A stretch of 64,000 nucleotides of DNA, from NCBI RefSeq assembly GCF_006346395.1, contig NZ_VDMS01000003.1, positions 1-64,000 of the forward strand, given 5' to 3'. The notes under the pieces were generated by a model. That model was not told the DNA's origin. It saw nothing but the letters and a program-made list of their open reading frames with translations, and made no database searches. The first letter of the stretch is position 1; every line of letters starts with the position of its first letter. This stretch comes from Nocardioides plantarum (GTDB lineage Bacteria > Actinomycetota > Actinomycetes > Propionibacteriales > Nocardioidaceae). The position numbers were made by a program, and so were the translations under genes. Below, piece after piece: positions 19,860 through 29,900 of the stretch.

Positions 19860-20648
19860 ATGAGCGTGCCACCGGTGCTGGCGCCGTACGTCGCTCGCCT
19901 AGCGGCGTACGACGTCGTCGGCGAGCCGGGGGTGCACATCGGGATGCCGTCGACGCGGCTGACCCTGGTGCTGGCGGTCGACGAGCCGGTCGACGTCGGC
20001 TGGCACGACGGGGCCGCACGCGGGCGCTACTGGGCCAACGTGTCGGGGCTGCACCCGGCACCGGCGGCGATCCACCACGGCCGGCGTCAGCGCGGGGTCT
20101 TCGTGGAGCTCACCGTGGCGGGAGCCCGGGCGCTGCTGGGGACGCCGGCGGCGGGGCTGGCGGGGCAGATGGCCGAGGTCGCCGAGGTCGACCCGGCCCT
20201 GCGCGACCTCCCCGAGCGCCTCTCGTACGCCGACCAGGCGGCCTGGGAGGGGCTGGTCGCCCGCGCGCTGGTCGGGTCGCTGGCGCGGCATGACGTCCCG
20301 GGGCCGCGGGCCGAGGTCTGCCGGGCACTGGCGCGGCTGACCGGTGGCGCCTCGGTGGCTGACGTCGCCGACGACGTGGGCTTCAGCCGCCGCCACCTGG
20401 GCGACCTGGTCCGTGCCGAGGCGGGCGTGAGCCCGCAGCACTGGGGACGGCTGGCGCGGTTCGAGCGCAGCCATGCCCAGGTGCGCACCGGGCTTCCCCT
20501 GGTCGAGGTGGCCGTGCGCTGCGGCTACGCCGACCAGTCCCACTTGACGCGGGAGTGGGTCGCGTTCGCGGGCTGCAGCCCGACGGAGTGGCGGCGCCGC
20601 GAGCTCCCATCCGTCCAAGACAGGGCGCCCGACGACCCGCCAGGCTGA
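19860..20648 (+). CDS. AraC-family transcriptional regulator
   Basis: 262 aa. The N-terminal ligand-type domain has no clear cupin motif. The C-terminal AraC DNA-binding domain (about 160-245) has both helix-turn-helix units: GGASVADVADDVGFSRRHLGDLVRAE and PLVEVAVRCGYADQSHLTREWVAFAGCSPTEWRR. A GTG at 19851 is an alternative start; neither has a clear Shine-Dalgarno, and TACGGT seven bases before the ATG could be a -10 for a leaderless message. The VOC gene begins four bases downstream, so the pair is probably co-transcribed. Confidence 0.85.
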   Translation: MSVPPVLAPYVARLAAYDVVGEPGVHIGMPSTRLTLVLAVDEPVDVGWHDGAARGRYWANVSGLHPAPAAIHHGRRQRGVFVELTVAGARALLGTPAAGLAGQMAEVAEVDPALRDLPERLSYADQAAWEGLVARALVGSLARHDVPGPRAEVCRALARLTGGASVADVADDVGFSRRHLGDLVRAEAGVSPQHWGRLARFERSHAQVRTGLPLVEVAVRCGYADQSHLTREWVAFAGCSPTEWRRRELPSVQDRAPDDPPG

Positions 20649-20652
20649 GGTC

Positions 20653-21042
20653 ATGGAGACCAAGGACATCAAGCACTGGCAGAGCATGAGCTTCCGCGAC
20701 GTCGAGGTGATGGGCGCCTGGCTGGCCGCGATCGGGTTCCGCGAGCACGCCGTCCACCGCGACGAGGCCGACCCGTCGGTGGTCGTGCACGGGGAGTGGG
20801 TGTGGGACGGGGGCGCTGGCCTGATGGCCGGAAGCGTCCGCGAGGGGGCGCCGGTCACGGCTCCCGGCGCGTCCTCGGCGTACCTCGTCACCGACGACCC
20901 CGACGCCCTGTTCGACGCCGCGGTGGCCGCCGGGGCGAGTGTCGAGCGCCCGATGGTCGACCAGGACTACGGCGGGCGCGGCGGCAGTGTGCGCGACCCG
21001 GAGGGCAACCACTGGTCGTTCGGGAGCTATCAGCCGGCGTGA
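20653..21042 (+). CDS. VOC (glyoxalase/bleomycin-resistance) superfamily protein
   Basis: 129 aa. One pair of beta-alpha-beta-beta-beta modules: WQSMSFRDVEVMGAWLAAIGF at the start, then SAYLVTDDPDALFDAAVAAGA and RDPEGNHWSFGSYQP, the standard ending of VOC proteins. Likely metal-ligand positions include the first-module His/Glu and the Glu before GNHWSFG. The substrate is not predictable. It lies four bases after the AraC regulator, which often controls such genes. Confidence 0.85.
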   Translation: METKDIKHWQSMSFRDVEVMGAWLAAIGFREHAVHRDEADPSVVVHGEWVWDGGAGLMAGSVREGAPVTAPGASSAYLVTDDPDALFDAAVAAGASVERPMVDQDYGGRGGSVRDPEGNHWSFGSYQPA

Positions 21043-21082
21043 GTCGGCGGGACCCCGGCGGGCGCGGTCGACGTGACGCTGC

Positions 21083-21130
21083 GGTGGCTTCGAGGCTCGC
21101 TGCGCTCGCACCTCAGCCGGCGTGTGGTGC
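21083..21130. repeat. Dispersed imperfect palindrome, copy 1
   Basis: The stretch GTGGCTTCGAGGCTCGCTGC, continued by GCTCGCACCTCAGCCGGCGT, shares the core 'TCGAGGCTCG…CTCGCACCTC-A-CC-GCGTG' with copies at 26800-26940 and 58720-58768. The arms (TTCGAGG / CCTC) can pair. It is intergenic, between the VOC gene and aroH. Confidence 0.7.
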
Positions 21131-21146
21131 TGGTACCTCCTGCCTC

Positions 21147-21152
21147 TAGCCT
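21147..21152 (+). promoter_or_regulatory. -10 element TAGCCT of a predicted leaderless promoter (aroH)
   Basis: TAGCCT, six bases (GGAGGC), then ATG 21159. The GGAGG is only one base from the ATG, too close to act as a ribosome-binding site, which favours a leaderless start. Confidence 0.45.
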
Positions 21153-21158
21153 GGAGGC

Positions 21159-21542
21159 ATGGCGGTGCGTGCGGTGAGGGGAGCGACCCAGCTCGACTCC
21201 GACGAGCGCGAGCAGATGCTCGAGCGCGTCTCGGAGATGGTGCTCGACGTGATGGCGTCCAACGGGTTGGAGGTCGACGACTTCATCTCGGTGATCTTCA
21301 CCGCGACCTCCGACCTGCACAGCGAGTTCCCGGCCTACGCCGCGCGACAGCTCGGGTTCGGCGACGTGCCGCTGATCTGCGCGCGTGAGCTCGAGATCGC
21401 CGGGTCGATGCCGCGGGTCGTGCGGATGATGGCGCACGTCGAGACCGACCTGCCCCGCGCCGACATCACCCACTGCTACCTGCACGGGGCGGCGGCACTG
21501 CGCAGCGACCTGACCCGCGTCCGCTCGGTTCCCGACCAGTAG
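21159..21542 (+). CDS. aroH: Chorismate mutase, AroH type
   Basis: 127 aa monofunctional chorismate mutase (chorismate to prephenate; Phe/Tyr synthesis). AroH-class landmarks: VRGATQLDSDEREQMLE at the N-terminus with the active-site Arg, FISVIFTATSDLHSEFPAYAAR, and VPLICARELEIAGSMPRVVRMMAHV. Length is typical for the trimeric Bacillus-type enzyme. cmk follows after five bases, so the two form a transcription unit with plsC and der. Confidence 0.94.
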   Translation: MAVRAVRGATQLDSDEREQMLERVSEMVLDVMASNGLEVDDFISVIFTATSDLHSEFPAYAARQLGFGDVPLICARELEIAGSMPRVVRMMAHVETDLPRADITHCYLHGAAALRSDLTRVRSVPDQ

Positions 21543-21547
21543 GGTCT

Positions 21548-22246
21548 GTGCCCGTGATGGACCTGGGACGCATCGTGGTGGCGGTCGACGGCACGTCGGG
21601 CTCGGGCAAGTCGAGCACCTGTCGCGGCGTGGCCGAGCGGCTCGGGCTGCGCTACCTCGACACGGGCGCGATGTTCCGCGCCGTGACCTGGTGGATGCTC
21701 GAGCACGACGTCGACGTGCACGACGCCGATGCCGTGTCCGCCCGGGTGGACCACCTCGTGCTGGCCTCGGGCACCGACCCTCGTGACCCGACCATCGAGG
21801 TCGACGGCCAGGACGTCAGCGTCCAGATCCGCACCGACGAGGTGACCCGGTCGGTGTCGCCGGTCAGCACCGTGCCGGCGGTCCGGGCCCGCCTGCTCGA
21901 CCTCCAGCGGCAGATCATCGCCCCGCCCGGGCAGCCCAGCGGCGGGATCGTCGTCGAGGGGCGTGACATCGGATCCGTCGTGTGGCCGCAGGCCGAGGTC
22001 AAGGTCTACGTCACCGCCGACCCCGCCGCCCGCGCTGCCCGCCGCGCCCGGGAGGAGGGTGGCTCCGACGTCGGCGCCACCGAGCGGGTGCTGCGCGAGC
22101 GCGACCGCATCGACTCCGGGCGCGCCACCGCCCCGCTGGTGCAGGCCGATGGTGCCGTGCACCTCGACACCACGTCCTACACCCTCGACGAGGTGGTCTC
22201 CCTGCTCGTCGGTCTCGTCGAGCAGACCCTCGACGCACCGGCGTGA
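21548..22246 (+). CDS. cmk: Cytidylate kinase
   Basis: 232 aa; phosphorylates CMP/dCMP. The P-loop is [20 protein letters not shown] (residues 11-30), the NMP-binding part is [18 protein letters not shown], and [24 protein letters not shown] is the CMP kinase signature. The start is ambiguous between the GTG at 21548 and ATG 21557; both precede the P-loop. The 3' end overlaps plsC by GTGA. Confidence 0.95.
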   Translation: MPVMDLGRIVVAVDGTSGSGKSSTCRGVAERLGLRYLDTGAMFRAVTWWMLEHDVDVHDADAVSARVDHLVLASGTDPRDPTIEVDGQDVSVQIRTDEVTRSVSPVSTVPAVRARLLDLQRQIIAPPGQPSGGIVVEGRDIGSVVWPQAEVKVYVTADPAARAARRAREEGGSDVGATERVLRERDRIDSGRATAPLVQADGAVHLDTTSYTLDEVVSLLVGLVEQTLDAPA

Positions 22247-23046
22247 GCCCGGCGACGGGTCCGGCGACGGGTCCGGCGACGGGTCCGGCGACGGGTCCGG
22301 GCAGCCACGCCGAGCGCCCGCGCACCGACGGCGTACGCCGCCCCGAGCGGTGGCTCCTGCACGGAGCCCGACCGGTGGCCCGCTGGCTGATCCGGCGGCG
22401 CTACCGCGTGGTCGTGCACGGGGCCGAGCACGTCCCCGCGAGCGGTCCGGTGGTGATCGCGGCCAACCACACCGGCATCATCGACGGCCCGCTGATGGCG
22501 ATCTTCGCGCCGCGCCCGGTGCACGCGCTGACCAAGCTCGAGATGTTCCGCGGCTTCCTGGGACGGTTCCTGACCTGGGCCGGCCAGATCCCGCTCGACC
22601 GGATGCAGACCGACCCGCGCGCCGTACGACTGGCCGTGCACGTGCTCCGCGAGGGCGGCGTCGTCGGCATCTTCCCCGAGGGCGCCCGGGGGGCCGGCGA
22701 GCTCGAGCTCTTCCACCGCGGCGCGGCCTACCTGGCCATGACCACGGGCGCGCCGATCGTCCCCCTGACGATGTTCGGCACCCGCGAGCCGGGTGGCGCG
22801 TCGTCGTCGCTGCCGCGTCGCGGGGGCACCATCGACCTCGTCTTCGCCGCGCCGTACGCCGTGGATGCGGTGTCCTGGCCCCGGACGCGAGACGATGTCG
22901 GCGAGGCGTCACGCCTCCTGCGGGCCCGGATGCTCGCCGACCTGCAGGAATCCATCGGTGCGACCGGGCGTTCGCTCCCCGGACCGCTCCCTGCGGGCCA
23001 GCACGAACCAGACCCCGGTGGGGGTGTCACGGAGAAGTCAGCATGA
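22243..23046 (+). CDS. 1-acyl-sn-glycerol-3-phosphate acyltransferase (PlsC family)
   Basis: 267 aa membrane-associated lysophospholipid acyltransferase. The catalytic HX4D is [12 protein letters not shown] near residue 75, the second motif [17 protein letters not shown], the third [12 protein letters not shown] near 143, and the fourth is [10 protein letters not shown]. The N-terminus is unusual: residues 3-18 are four Pro-Ala-Thr-Gly units encoded by a 12-bp minisatellite (22249-22296) directly after the GTG that overlaps cmk. In actinobacteria cmk, plsC and der commonly sit together. Confidence 0.92.
   Translation: MSPATGPATGPATGPATGPGSHAERPRTDGVRRPERWLLHGARPVARWLIRRRYRVVVHGAEHVPASGPVVIAANHTGIIDGPLMAIFAPRPVHALTKLEMFRGFLGRFLTWAGQIPLDRMQTDPRAVRLAVHVLREGGVVGIFPEGARGAGELELFHRGAAYLAMTTGAPIVPLTMFGTREPGGASSSLPRRGGTIDLVFAAPYAVDAVSWPRTRDDVGEASRLLRARMLADLQESIGATGRSLPGPLPAGQHEPDPGGGVTEKSA
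22249..22296 (+). repeat. 12-bp minisatellite, four perfect units
   Basis: Four exact tandem copies of CCGGCGACGGGT, in frame, encoding (Pro-Ala-Thr-Gly)4 at the N-terminus of the acyltransferase. A multiple of three keeps the frame whatever the copy number. Confidence 0.95.
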
Positions 23047-24422
23047 CCGAGCACGACATCGAGACGTACGACCACGACGGCGGCAACGGCGACGGCGAGC
23101 ACGACGGGCCCATCCCGGTGCTCGCGGTCGTGGGGCGCCCCAACGTGGGCAAGTCGACCCTCGTCAACCGCATCATCGGCCGCCGCGAGGCCGTCGTCGA
23201 GGACGTGCCCGGCGTCACCCGTGACCGCGTCCCCTACGACGCGCACTGGAACGGCCGCGCCTTCACCGTCGTCGACACCGGCGGCTGGGACCCCGACGCC
23301 AAGGGTCTCGCGCAGCGCATCGCGGCCCAGGCCGAGGTGGCCGTGACGCTGGCCGACGCCGTGCTCTTCGTGGTCGATGCGACCGTCGGGATCACCGACC
23401 ACGACGAGGAGGTCGTCAAGATCCTCCGCAAGTCGGGCAAGCCCGTCGTCCTGGCCGCCAACAAGGTCGACGACGCGCGCACCGAGGCCGAGGCGTTCGC
23501 GCTGTGGAACCTCGGGCTCGGCGAGCCGTGGCCCGTCTCGGCGCTGCACGGCCGCGGCTCCGGCGACATGCTCGACGCCGTGCTGGAGGCCCTGCCCGAG
23601 CCGCCGCCCGATCGCGACAAGGAGCCCGGCGGCCCCCGTCGCATCGCCATCGTCGGCAAGCCCAACGTCGGCAAGTCCTCCATGCTCAACCAGCTCGCCG
23701 GCTCCGACCGCGTGGTCGTCGACAACGTCGCCGGCACGACCGTCGACCCCGTCGACGAGCTCGTCGAGCTCGGCGGGCGCCTGTGGCGCTTCATCGACAC
23801 CGCCGGCATCCGCAAGCGCGTCAAGGAGGCCTCGGGCCACGAGTACTACGCCTCCCTGCGCACCACGACCGCCATCGACCGGGCCGAGGTCGCCATCCTG
23901 GTCATCGACGGCGGCCAGCCGGTCTCCGAGCAGGACATGCGGATCATCCAGACCATCCGTGAGTCGGGACGCGCCCTGGTCATCGCCTTCAACAAGTGGG
24001 ACCTCGTCGACGCCGAGCGCCGCTACTACCTCGAGCGCGAGATCGAGCGCGACCTCGTGCAGGTGCAGTGGGCGCCGCGCATCAACGTCACCGCCCGCAC
24101 CGGCTGGCACATCGACCGGCTGGTCCCGGCCATCGACAAGGCGCTCGAGGGCTGGGAGACCCGGATCAGCACCGGCGTGCTCAACGGCTTCCTCGGCCGG
24201 CTCATCGCCGAGCACCCGCACCCGGTGCGCAGCGGCAAGCAGCCCAAGATCATGTTCGGCACCCAGGCCGGCTCCGCGCCGCCGATGTTCGTGCTGTTCA
24301 CCTCCGGCAAGCTCGAGGCGTCCTACGAGCGGTACGTCGAGCGGCGGCTGCGCGAGGAGTTCGGCTTCGTCGGGACCCCGATCATCCTGCAGCAGCGGGT
24401 GCGCGAGAAGCGCAAGCGCTGA
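23043..24422 (+). CDS. der: Ribosome-assembly GTPase Der (EngA)
   Basis: 459 aa with two tandem GTPase domains and a C-terminal KH-like domain. The first G1 is [16 protein letters not shown] (about residue 30) with DTGGW and NKVD; the second G1 is [16 protein letters not shown] (about 204) with DTAGIRKR and NKWD. The KH-like end ([20 protein letters not shown] … [13 protein letters not shown]) is complete. Acts in 50S maturation. ATG 23043 overlaps plsC by four bases. The N-terminal 22 residues are acidic and not conserved. Confidence 0.97.
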   Translation: MTEHDIETYDHDGGNGDGEHDGPIPVLAVVGRPNVGKSTLVNRIIGRREAVVEDVPGVTRDRVPYDAHWNGRAFTVVDTGGWDPDAKGLAQRIAAQAEVAVTLADAVLFVVDATVGITDHDEEVVKILRKSGKPVVLAANKVDDARTEAEAFALWNLGLGEPWPVSALHGRGSGDMLDAVLEALPEPPPDRDKEPGGPRRIAIVGKPNVGKSSMLNQLAGSDRVVVDNVAGTTVDPVDELVELGGRLWRFIDTAGIRKRVKEASGHEYYASLRTTTAIDRAEVAILVIDGGQPVSEQDMRIIQTIRESGRALVIAFNKWDLVDAERRYYLEREIERDLVQVQWAPRINVTARTGWHIDRLVPAIDKALEGWETRISTGVLNGFLGRLIAEHPHPVRSGKQPKIMFGTQAGSAPPMFVLFTSGKLEASYERYVERRLREEFGFVGTPIILQQRVREKRKR

Positions 24423-24428
24423 GCCTGG

Positions 24429-24450
24429 ACCCGGCCCGACCGGGCCGGGT
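24429..24450 (+). terminator. GC-rich hairpin after der
   Basis: Perfect 10-bp inverted repeat ACCCGGCCCG / CGGGCCGGGT with a two-base centre, seven bases after the der stop and just ahead of the SOS box. There is no T-run, as is usual for high-GC actinobacterial terminators. Confidence 0.65.
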
Positions 24451-24478
24451 CGTCGAGCGGTGCCCCCGCTTGACGCGT

Positions 24479-24494
24479 TCGAACATGTGTTCGA
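24479..24494 (+). promoter_or_regulatory. LexA (SOS) box
   Basis: TCGAACATGTGTTCGA is a perfect match to the actinobacterial LexA consensus TCGAAC-N4-GTTCGA. It lies nine bases before the imuA' start codon, so LexA would sit on the core promoter of the mutagenesis cassette. Confidence 0.95.
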
Positions 24495-24503
24495 AGATGA
24501 GGG

Positions 24504-25169
24504 GTGCCCGCCCGCCCCGCCCTCACACCGCTCGACCCGGGCCGTTCCGTGGTCGACCAGCTGCGCGAGCGCGTCGCCGCGATGGAGCGCCAGCCGGCCC
24601 GGGCCGAGGTCGCGACGCTGACGGGCCTGTCCGACCTCGTGCCACTGCACGCGGGCGCGACCTACGGCGTCGACTCGGCCTCGCTTGCCCTGGCGCTGGC
24701 CGCCGGGGCGTCCCAGGCCGGGGAGTGGGTCGGCTTCGCCGGGTGCCCCGACTTCGGGGCCGAGGCCGCCGCCGAGCTGGGCGTCGAGCTGTCGCGCACG
24801 GTGCTCGTGCCCGACCCTGGTGAGCACTGGCTCGAGGTCACCGCCGCCCTGGTCGACGTGCTGAGGGTGGTGGTGCTGCGTCCGCCGGCCAGCGTCGACG
24901 CGCGGACCGCCGGGGTGCTCGACTCGCGGCTGCGCACCCGCTCGGCCGTCCTGGTGGTGTGGGGCGACTGGCCGCGCGTCGAGGCGCGGGTCAGCGTCGA
25001 GTCGTCGCAGTGGGCGGGTCCGCTGGCCGGCGACGGCCGGCTGGTGGAGCGCCGGGCCCGGGTCGTCGTACGCCGCGGGGCGCGACCTGCCCAGCGCGCC
25101 GACGTGTCGTGGCCGGGTGTGCGGGTGGCCAGGCCGCTGCTCGCCGGGCTGCGCGAGGTGTCGGGGTGA
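24504..25169 (+). CDS. imuA': ImuA'-like protein of the mutasome cassette
   Basis: 221 aa. A RecA-like but degenerate protein: STVDQ-type N-terminus (SVVDQLRERVAAMERQPAR), then LHAGATYGVDSASLALALAAGASQAGEWVGFAG where RecA has its Walker A; the P-loop Lys is not present. Together with ImuB and DnaE2 it forms the damage-induced translesion mutasome of mycobacteria. The GTG start is nine bases from the LexA box, so the message is probably leaderless or nearly so; GTG 24549 is an in-frame alternative. Only the SOS box at 24479 precedes the cassette. Identification rests mainly on gene order. Confidence 0.85.
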   Translation: MPARPALTPLDPGRSVVDQLRERVAAMERQPARAEVATLTGLSDLVPLHAGATYGVDSASLALALAAGASQAGEWVGFAGCPDFGAEAAAELGVELSRTVLVPDPGEHWLEVTAALVDVLRVVVLRPPASVDARTAGVLDSRLRTRSAVLVVWGDWPRVEARVSVESSQWAGPLAGDGRLVERRARVVVRRGARPAQRADVSWPGVRVARPLLAGLREVSG

Positions 25170-25200
25170 GGCGCCGTGGGGACGCCGTGGAGGCCGTGAC

Positions 25201-26769
25201 GTGAGGGTCATGGTGGTCTGGTGTCCCGACTGGTCGGTGGTCGCCGGGCTCGCGGAGGTGGGGAAGCCGCCGCGCACCCCGGCCGCCGTCCTGAAGGCCA
25301 ACGTCGTCGAGGTCTGCAACGGGCCGGCGCGCGTCGAGGGCGTGCGTCGCGGCCACCGGCGCCGTGACGCCCAGGCGCGCTGTCCCGAGCTCGAGCTGCT
25401 GACGGCCAGCGACGACCGCGACGCGCGGGCCTTCGAGCCCGTCCTGGCCACGGTCGAGGAGCTGCGCCCCGGGGTGGCGGCGCTGCGGCCGGGGCTGCTC
25501 GCCGTCCGCGCCCCCGGCTCGTGGTTCGGCACCGAGGCCAACGCTGCGGCGACGGTCTGCCAGGCGCTGGTCGAGGCCGGGGTCTGGGACCTGCGCCTCG
25601 GCCTGGCCGACGACCTCTTCACCGCCGAGCAGGCCGCACGCACCGCCGACCTGCAGGCCTGGGAGGTCGTGCCGGAGGGGGAGTCCGCGGCGTTCCTGCG
25701 CAGCCTGCCGGTGCACGTGCTCGAGGGCGACGGACCGCAGGGGCGCGAGGCGGTCAGCCTGCTGCAACGCCTCGGCCTGACCACCCTCGGCGACCTGGCG
25801 GCGCTGCCGGGCGAGGCCGTCGAGCACCGTCTCGGCCGCTACGGCGCGTCGGTGTGGCGCCGGGCGAGGGGCGAGGACCCGGCGCTGTTCGCCGCGCGCA
25901 CCCCGCCGCCCGAGCTCGAGGCCGAGGTGGTCTTCGAGCCCCCGCTCGACTCGGTCGAGGCCATCACCTTCAGCGTGCGCACGACCGCCGAGCGGTTCCT
26001 GACCCAGCTCGCCCACCACCAGCTGGTCGCGACCGGGGTGCGCATCGAGGCTGAGTCCGAGGGGGCGGTGTGCTCGCGACGCACCTGGCTGCACCCTCGC
26101 CACTTCGGCGCACGCGACCTGGTCGACCGGGTGCACTGGCAGCTGCAGTCCGGGGTCGCGGGTGCGGGGGTCAGGTCGCGCAAGGACCCCGGGTCGGTGC
26201 AGGCGCCCATCGACCGGGTGCGGTTCGTGCCCGAGGTCGTCGAGCCGGCCGCCGCGCACGGCGAGGCGCTGTGGGGCGGCGCGGCCGACGACCTCGTCGA
26301 GCGCGGGGTGGCCCGGGTGCAGGGGATGGTCGGCTTCGACGCCGTACGCCGCCCGGTGCTGCAGGGCGGTCGCAGCCCGGCCGCGCGCCAGGCGCTGGTG
26401 CCCTGGGGAGAGAAGGCGGTCGACCTGCGGCCCGTCGAGCGGCCCTGGCCGGGTCGTGTGCCGGGTCCGGCTCCGGTGCGGGTGTTCGCAGCGCCGCCGG
26501 TGGCCGAGGTGGTCGACGACGGCGGCCGGGCGGTGGCGGTGACCGAGCGCGGGGTCGTGACCTCGGCGCCGTGTCGGTTCCGGCTGGGGGCAGGACTCCT
26601 TCCGTGGCAGCCCGTCGCGGCGTGGGCCGGCCCGTGGCCGGTCGACGAGTCGTGGTGGTCGGGCGGGGCGGGGCTGTCGGCGCGGTTCCAGGTCGTGGGT
26701 GCTGACGGACGTGCGTGGTTGTTGTTGTGCGCGCCCGGTGGCTGGTCGGTGGAAGCGGGGTACGACTGA
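25201..26769 (+). CDS. imuB: ImuB, catalytically inactive Y-family polymerase homologue
   Basis: 522 aa. Begins VRVMVVWCPDWSVVAGLAE where active Y-family polymerases have a DxDxFFA metal site; the acidic residues are absent, as expected for ImuB, which acts as an adaptor bridging DnaE2 and the beta clamp. Helix-hairpin-helix region LLQRLGLTTLGDLAALPGEAVEHRLGRYG and little-finger region EAEVVFEPPLDSVEAITFSV are recognisable. TGGAGG is seven bases before GTG 25201; ATG 25210 is an alternative. It follows imuA' after 31 bases. Confidence 0.92.
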   Translation: MRVMVVWCPDWSVVAGLAEVGKPPRTPAAVLKANVVEVCNGPARVEGVRRGHRRRDAQARCPELELLTASDDRDARAFEPVLATVEELRPGVAALRPGLLAVRAPGSWFGTEANAAATVCQALVEAGVWDLRLGLADDLFTAEQAARTADLQAWEVVPEGESAAFLRSLPVHVLEGDGPQGREAVSLLQRLGLTTLGDLAALPGEAVEHRLGRYGASVWRRARGEDPALFAARTPPPELEAEVVFEPPLDSVEAITFSVRTTAERFLTQLAHHQLVATGVRIEAESEGAVCSRRTWLHPRHFGARDLVDRVHWQLQSGVAGAGVRSRKDPGSVQAPIDRVRFVPEVVEPAAAHGEALWGGAADDLVERGVARVQGMVGFDAVRRPVLQGGRSPAARQALVPWGEKAVDLRPVERPWPGRVPGPAPVRVFAAPPVAEVVDDGGRAVAVTERGVVTSAPCRFRLGAGLLPWQPVAAWAGPWPVDESWWSGGAGLSARFQVVGADGRAWLLLCAPGGWSVEAGYD

Positions 26770-26799
26770 TGGGCTGGATGAGCGACCGGCTGCGGTCGG

Positions 26800-26940
26800 G
26801 TGGTCTCGAGACGGTCGCGGGCGACCTCCTCGACCGGCGTGTGGTGGGGTCGGTCTGTTGCTGCGGTGGTCTCGAGGCTCGGCCGCGGGCGGCCTCGCAC
26901 CTCGACCGACGTGGGGCCTCGCGCCTCGACCGGCGTGGGG
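26800..26940. repeat. Dispersed imperfect palindrome, copies 2a-2c in tandem
   Basis: Between imuB and dnaE2 the element occurs as a diverged copy (26800-26849, GGTGGTCTCGAGACGGTCGC…CTCGACCGGCGTG), a close copy (26865-26915, GGTGGTCTCGAGGCTCGGCC…CTCGCACCTCGACCGACGTG) and a partial third (26916-26940, CCTCGCGCCTCGACCGGCGTG). TGGTC-TCGAGG at the left pairs with CCTCGACC at the right. It fills almost the entire 190-base gap. The 60-odd codons open across it look accidental. Confidence 0.75.
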
Positions 26941-26959
26941 TATTGCGGGGTGGGGGCTG

Positions 26960-29900
26960 ATGGGCTGGAACAACCCCACGATGAAGTGGAAGGAGCTCGA
27001 GAAGCGGCTCAGCGGGCGGCCCGGGGCGGACGACGCGCCGGTGTCGCGGCGCAAGCACGCGGCGACCGAGGCACGCGCGATCGTGCGCCCGACCGGCGGG
27101 ACGCCGTACGCCGAGCTGCACTGCCACAGCAACTTCAGCTTCCTCGACGGGGCCAGCTCCCCGGCCGAGCTCGTCGAGGAGGCCGTGCGGCTGGGGCTGC
27201 ACGCGCTGGCGATCACCGACCACGACGGGTTCTACGGCGCCCCGATGCTGGCCGAGGCGGCCGCGGCCTACGACCTGCTGACGGTCTATGGCGCCGAGCT
27301 GAGCCTGGGGCTGAGCGCACCCCAGAACGGCGTGCCCGACCCGGAGGGCAGCCACCTGCTGGTGCTGGCCCGCGGGGTCGAGGGCTATCACCGGCTGTCC
27401 GGGGCGATCACCGAGGCCCACCTGCGTGGCGACGAGAAGGGGCGTCCCGTCTACGACCTCGACGAGCTGGGCCGGCGGGGTCGGGGCCACTGGACCGTGC
27501 TCACCGGCTGCCGCAAGGGCGCGGTGCGCCTGGCCCTCGACCGCGGCGACGAGCGTGCGGCGGGCGCGGCGCTCGACCAGCTGACCTCGTTGTTCGGGCT
27601 CGAGCACGTGCTGGTCGAGCTGTCCTCGCGCCCGGGGGCCGACGAGACCAACGCGGTGCTCGCCCGGTTGGCCGGCACCCACGGCCTCGACGTCGTCGCC
27701 TCCGGCAACGTCCACCACGCGACACCCCGGGGGCATCGGCTCGCCTCGGCCATGGCGGCGGTGCGGGCCCGGCGCAGCCTGGCCGAGCTCGACGGCTGGC
27801 TCGACCTGTCGGCCTCGGCCCACCTGCGCTCGGGCGACGAGACGGTGCACGCCCTCTCGGCGTACCCCCAGGCGGTGGCGCGGAGCGTGGCGCTGGCCGA
27901 CGAGCTGGCCTTCGACCTGCGCAAGGCATCCCCGGCCCTGCCCAAGCGGCAGATCCCCGATGGGCACACGGCCGACTCCTGGCTGCGGGTGCTGGCCGAG
28001 CGCGGCTTCACCGAGCGCTACGCCGGGCTGGCCCACGAGCAGGTGGCGCGCGAGCGGATGGAGCACGAGCTGCGCGTCATCTCCGAGAAGGACTTCTCCG
28101 GCTACTTCGTGATCGTGCACGACATCGTCGCGTTCGCCCGGGAGCAGGGGATCCTCTGCCAGGGCCGGGGATCGGCCGCCAGCTCGGCTGTCTGCTTCGC
28201 CCTCGGCATCACCGCGGTCGACGCGGTCCTCTACAAGCTGCCCTTCGAGCGCTTCATCTCCGCCCACCGCGACGAGGAGCCCGACATCGACGTCGACTTC
28301 GACTCCGACCGCCGCGAGGAGGTCATCCAGTGGGTCTACGACACCTACGGCCGCCGCAACGCCGCCCAGGTCGCCAACGTCATCGCCTACCGACCGCGGA
28401 TGGCGGTGCGCGACGCGGCCAAGGCGCTCGGCCACTCGCAGGGCCAGCAGGACGCGTGGTCCAAGCAGATCGACGGCTGGAAGTCGGTGGTCACCGGCGA
28501 CGCCGGCGACCCGGCCGCCCACGACGTGCCCCCGGCCGTGGTCGCCCTCGCCGAGGAGCTGATGGGGGCGCCGCGCCACCTCGGCATCCACTCCGGCGGG
28601 ATGGTGCTGACCGAGCGGCCGATCGGCGACGTGTGCCCGATCGAGCGCGGCCGGATGGACAAGCGCACCGTGCTGCAGTGGGACAAGGACGCCTGCGAGT
28701 CGATGGGGCTGGTCAAGTTCGACCTGCTGGGGCTGGGGATGCTCGGCGCGCTCGACCACATGATGCGGCTGGTCGCCGACCACCTGGGGGAGCGGTGGAC
28801 CCTCGCGACGATGCCCAAGGAGGAGCCCGCGGTCTACGACATGCTCTGCCGCGCCGACTCGCTCGGGGTCTTCCAGGTGGAGAGCCGGGCCCAGATCGGC
28901 ACCCTGCCGCGGTTGCGGCCGCGCGAGTTCTACGACCTGGCGATCGAGATCGCGCTGATCCGGCCGGGCCCGATCCAGGGCGGCGCGGTGCACCCCTACG
29001 TACGCCGCGCCACCGGCCAGGAGGAGGTCGCCTACGACCACCCCGACCTGGTGCCGGTGCTCGAGCGCACCCGCGGGGTGCCGCTGTTCCAGGAGCAGCT
29101 GATGGCGATGGCCGTCGCCCTGGGCGACTGCTCGCGCGACGACGCCGACCTGCTGCGCCGGGCGATGGGCTCCAAGCGCGGCATCGAGCGGATCGAGTCG
29201 ATCAAGGCCAAGCTCTACGACGGCATGGCTCGTCGGGGGCTGACCGGCGACAAGGCCGACTCGATCTACGTCAAGATCCTGTCGTTCGCCAACTTCGGCT
29301 TCGCCGAGTCGCACGCCCTGTCCTTCGCCCTGCTGGTCTACGCCAGCTCGTGGTTCAAGCTGCACTACCCCGCGGCGTTCCTGGCCGGGCTGCTGCGCAA
29401 CCAGCCGATGGGCTTCTACTCGCCGCAGTCCCTGGTCGGCGACGCCCGCCGGCACGGCGTCGACGTACGACGGCCCGACGTGGCGCTGTCGGGGGCCCAG
29501 GCCGGGCTGGAGGCCGTCGGCGCGGACGAGGTCTCCGCCACCGGGCTCGACGAGTGCTGCCGGCCGTCGTTCGAGCGGGTCGAGTGGGTGCCGGGCACAC
29601 CCGACCCGGTCCCGGCCCACCGGCGCGACGGGCGGCTCGCCGTACGCCTCGGGCTCGACTCGGTGCGTGGCATCGGGCTCGACGTCGCCCGGCGCATCGT
29701 GGCGGCGCGCGAGGAGGCGCCCTTCACCGGCGTCCCCGACCTGTCGCGACGTGCCGACCTCACGCCCACCCAGCTCGAGGCGCTGGCGACCGCGGGGGCG
29801 TTCGACTCCTGGGGCATGGACCGGCGTCAGGCGCTGTGGGCGGCGGGCTTCGCCGAGAGCGCCGCCCACCTGCCCGGCACCACGCCCGCCCCGGCCGCGC

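Noticed and set aside
22728..25784. Open frame of 1018 codons on the minus strand across plsC, der, imuA' and imuB
   Set aside because: It crosses four well-supported genes, a terminator and the SOS box; composition is typical of a shadow frame.
26772..26960. Possible 63-codon gene between imuB and dnaE2
   Set aside because: It is the translation of the dispersed repeat (repeated Leu-Asp-Arg-Arg-Gly units) and has no independent start signal.
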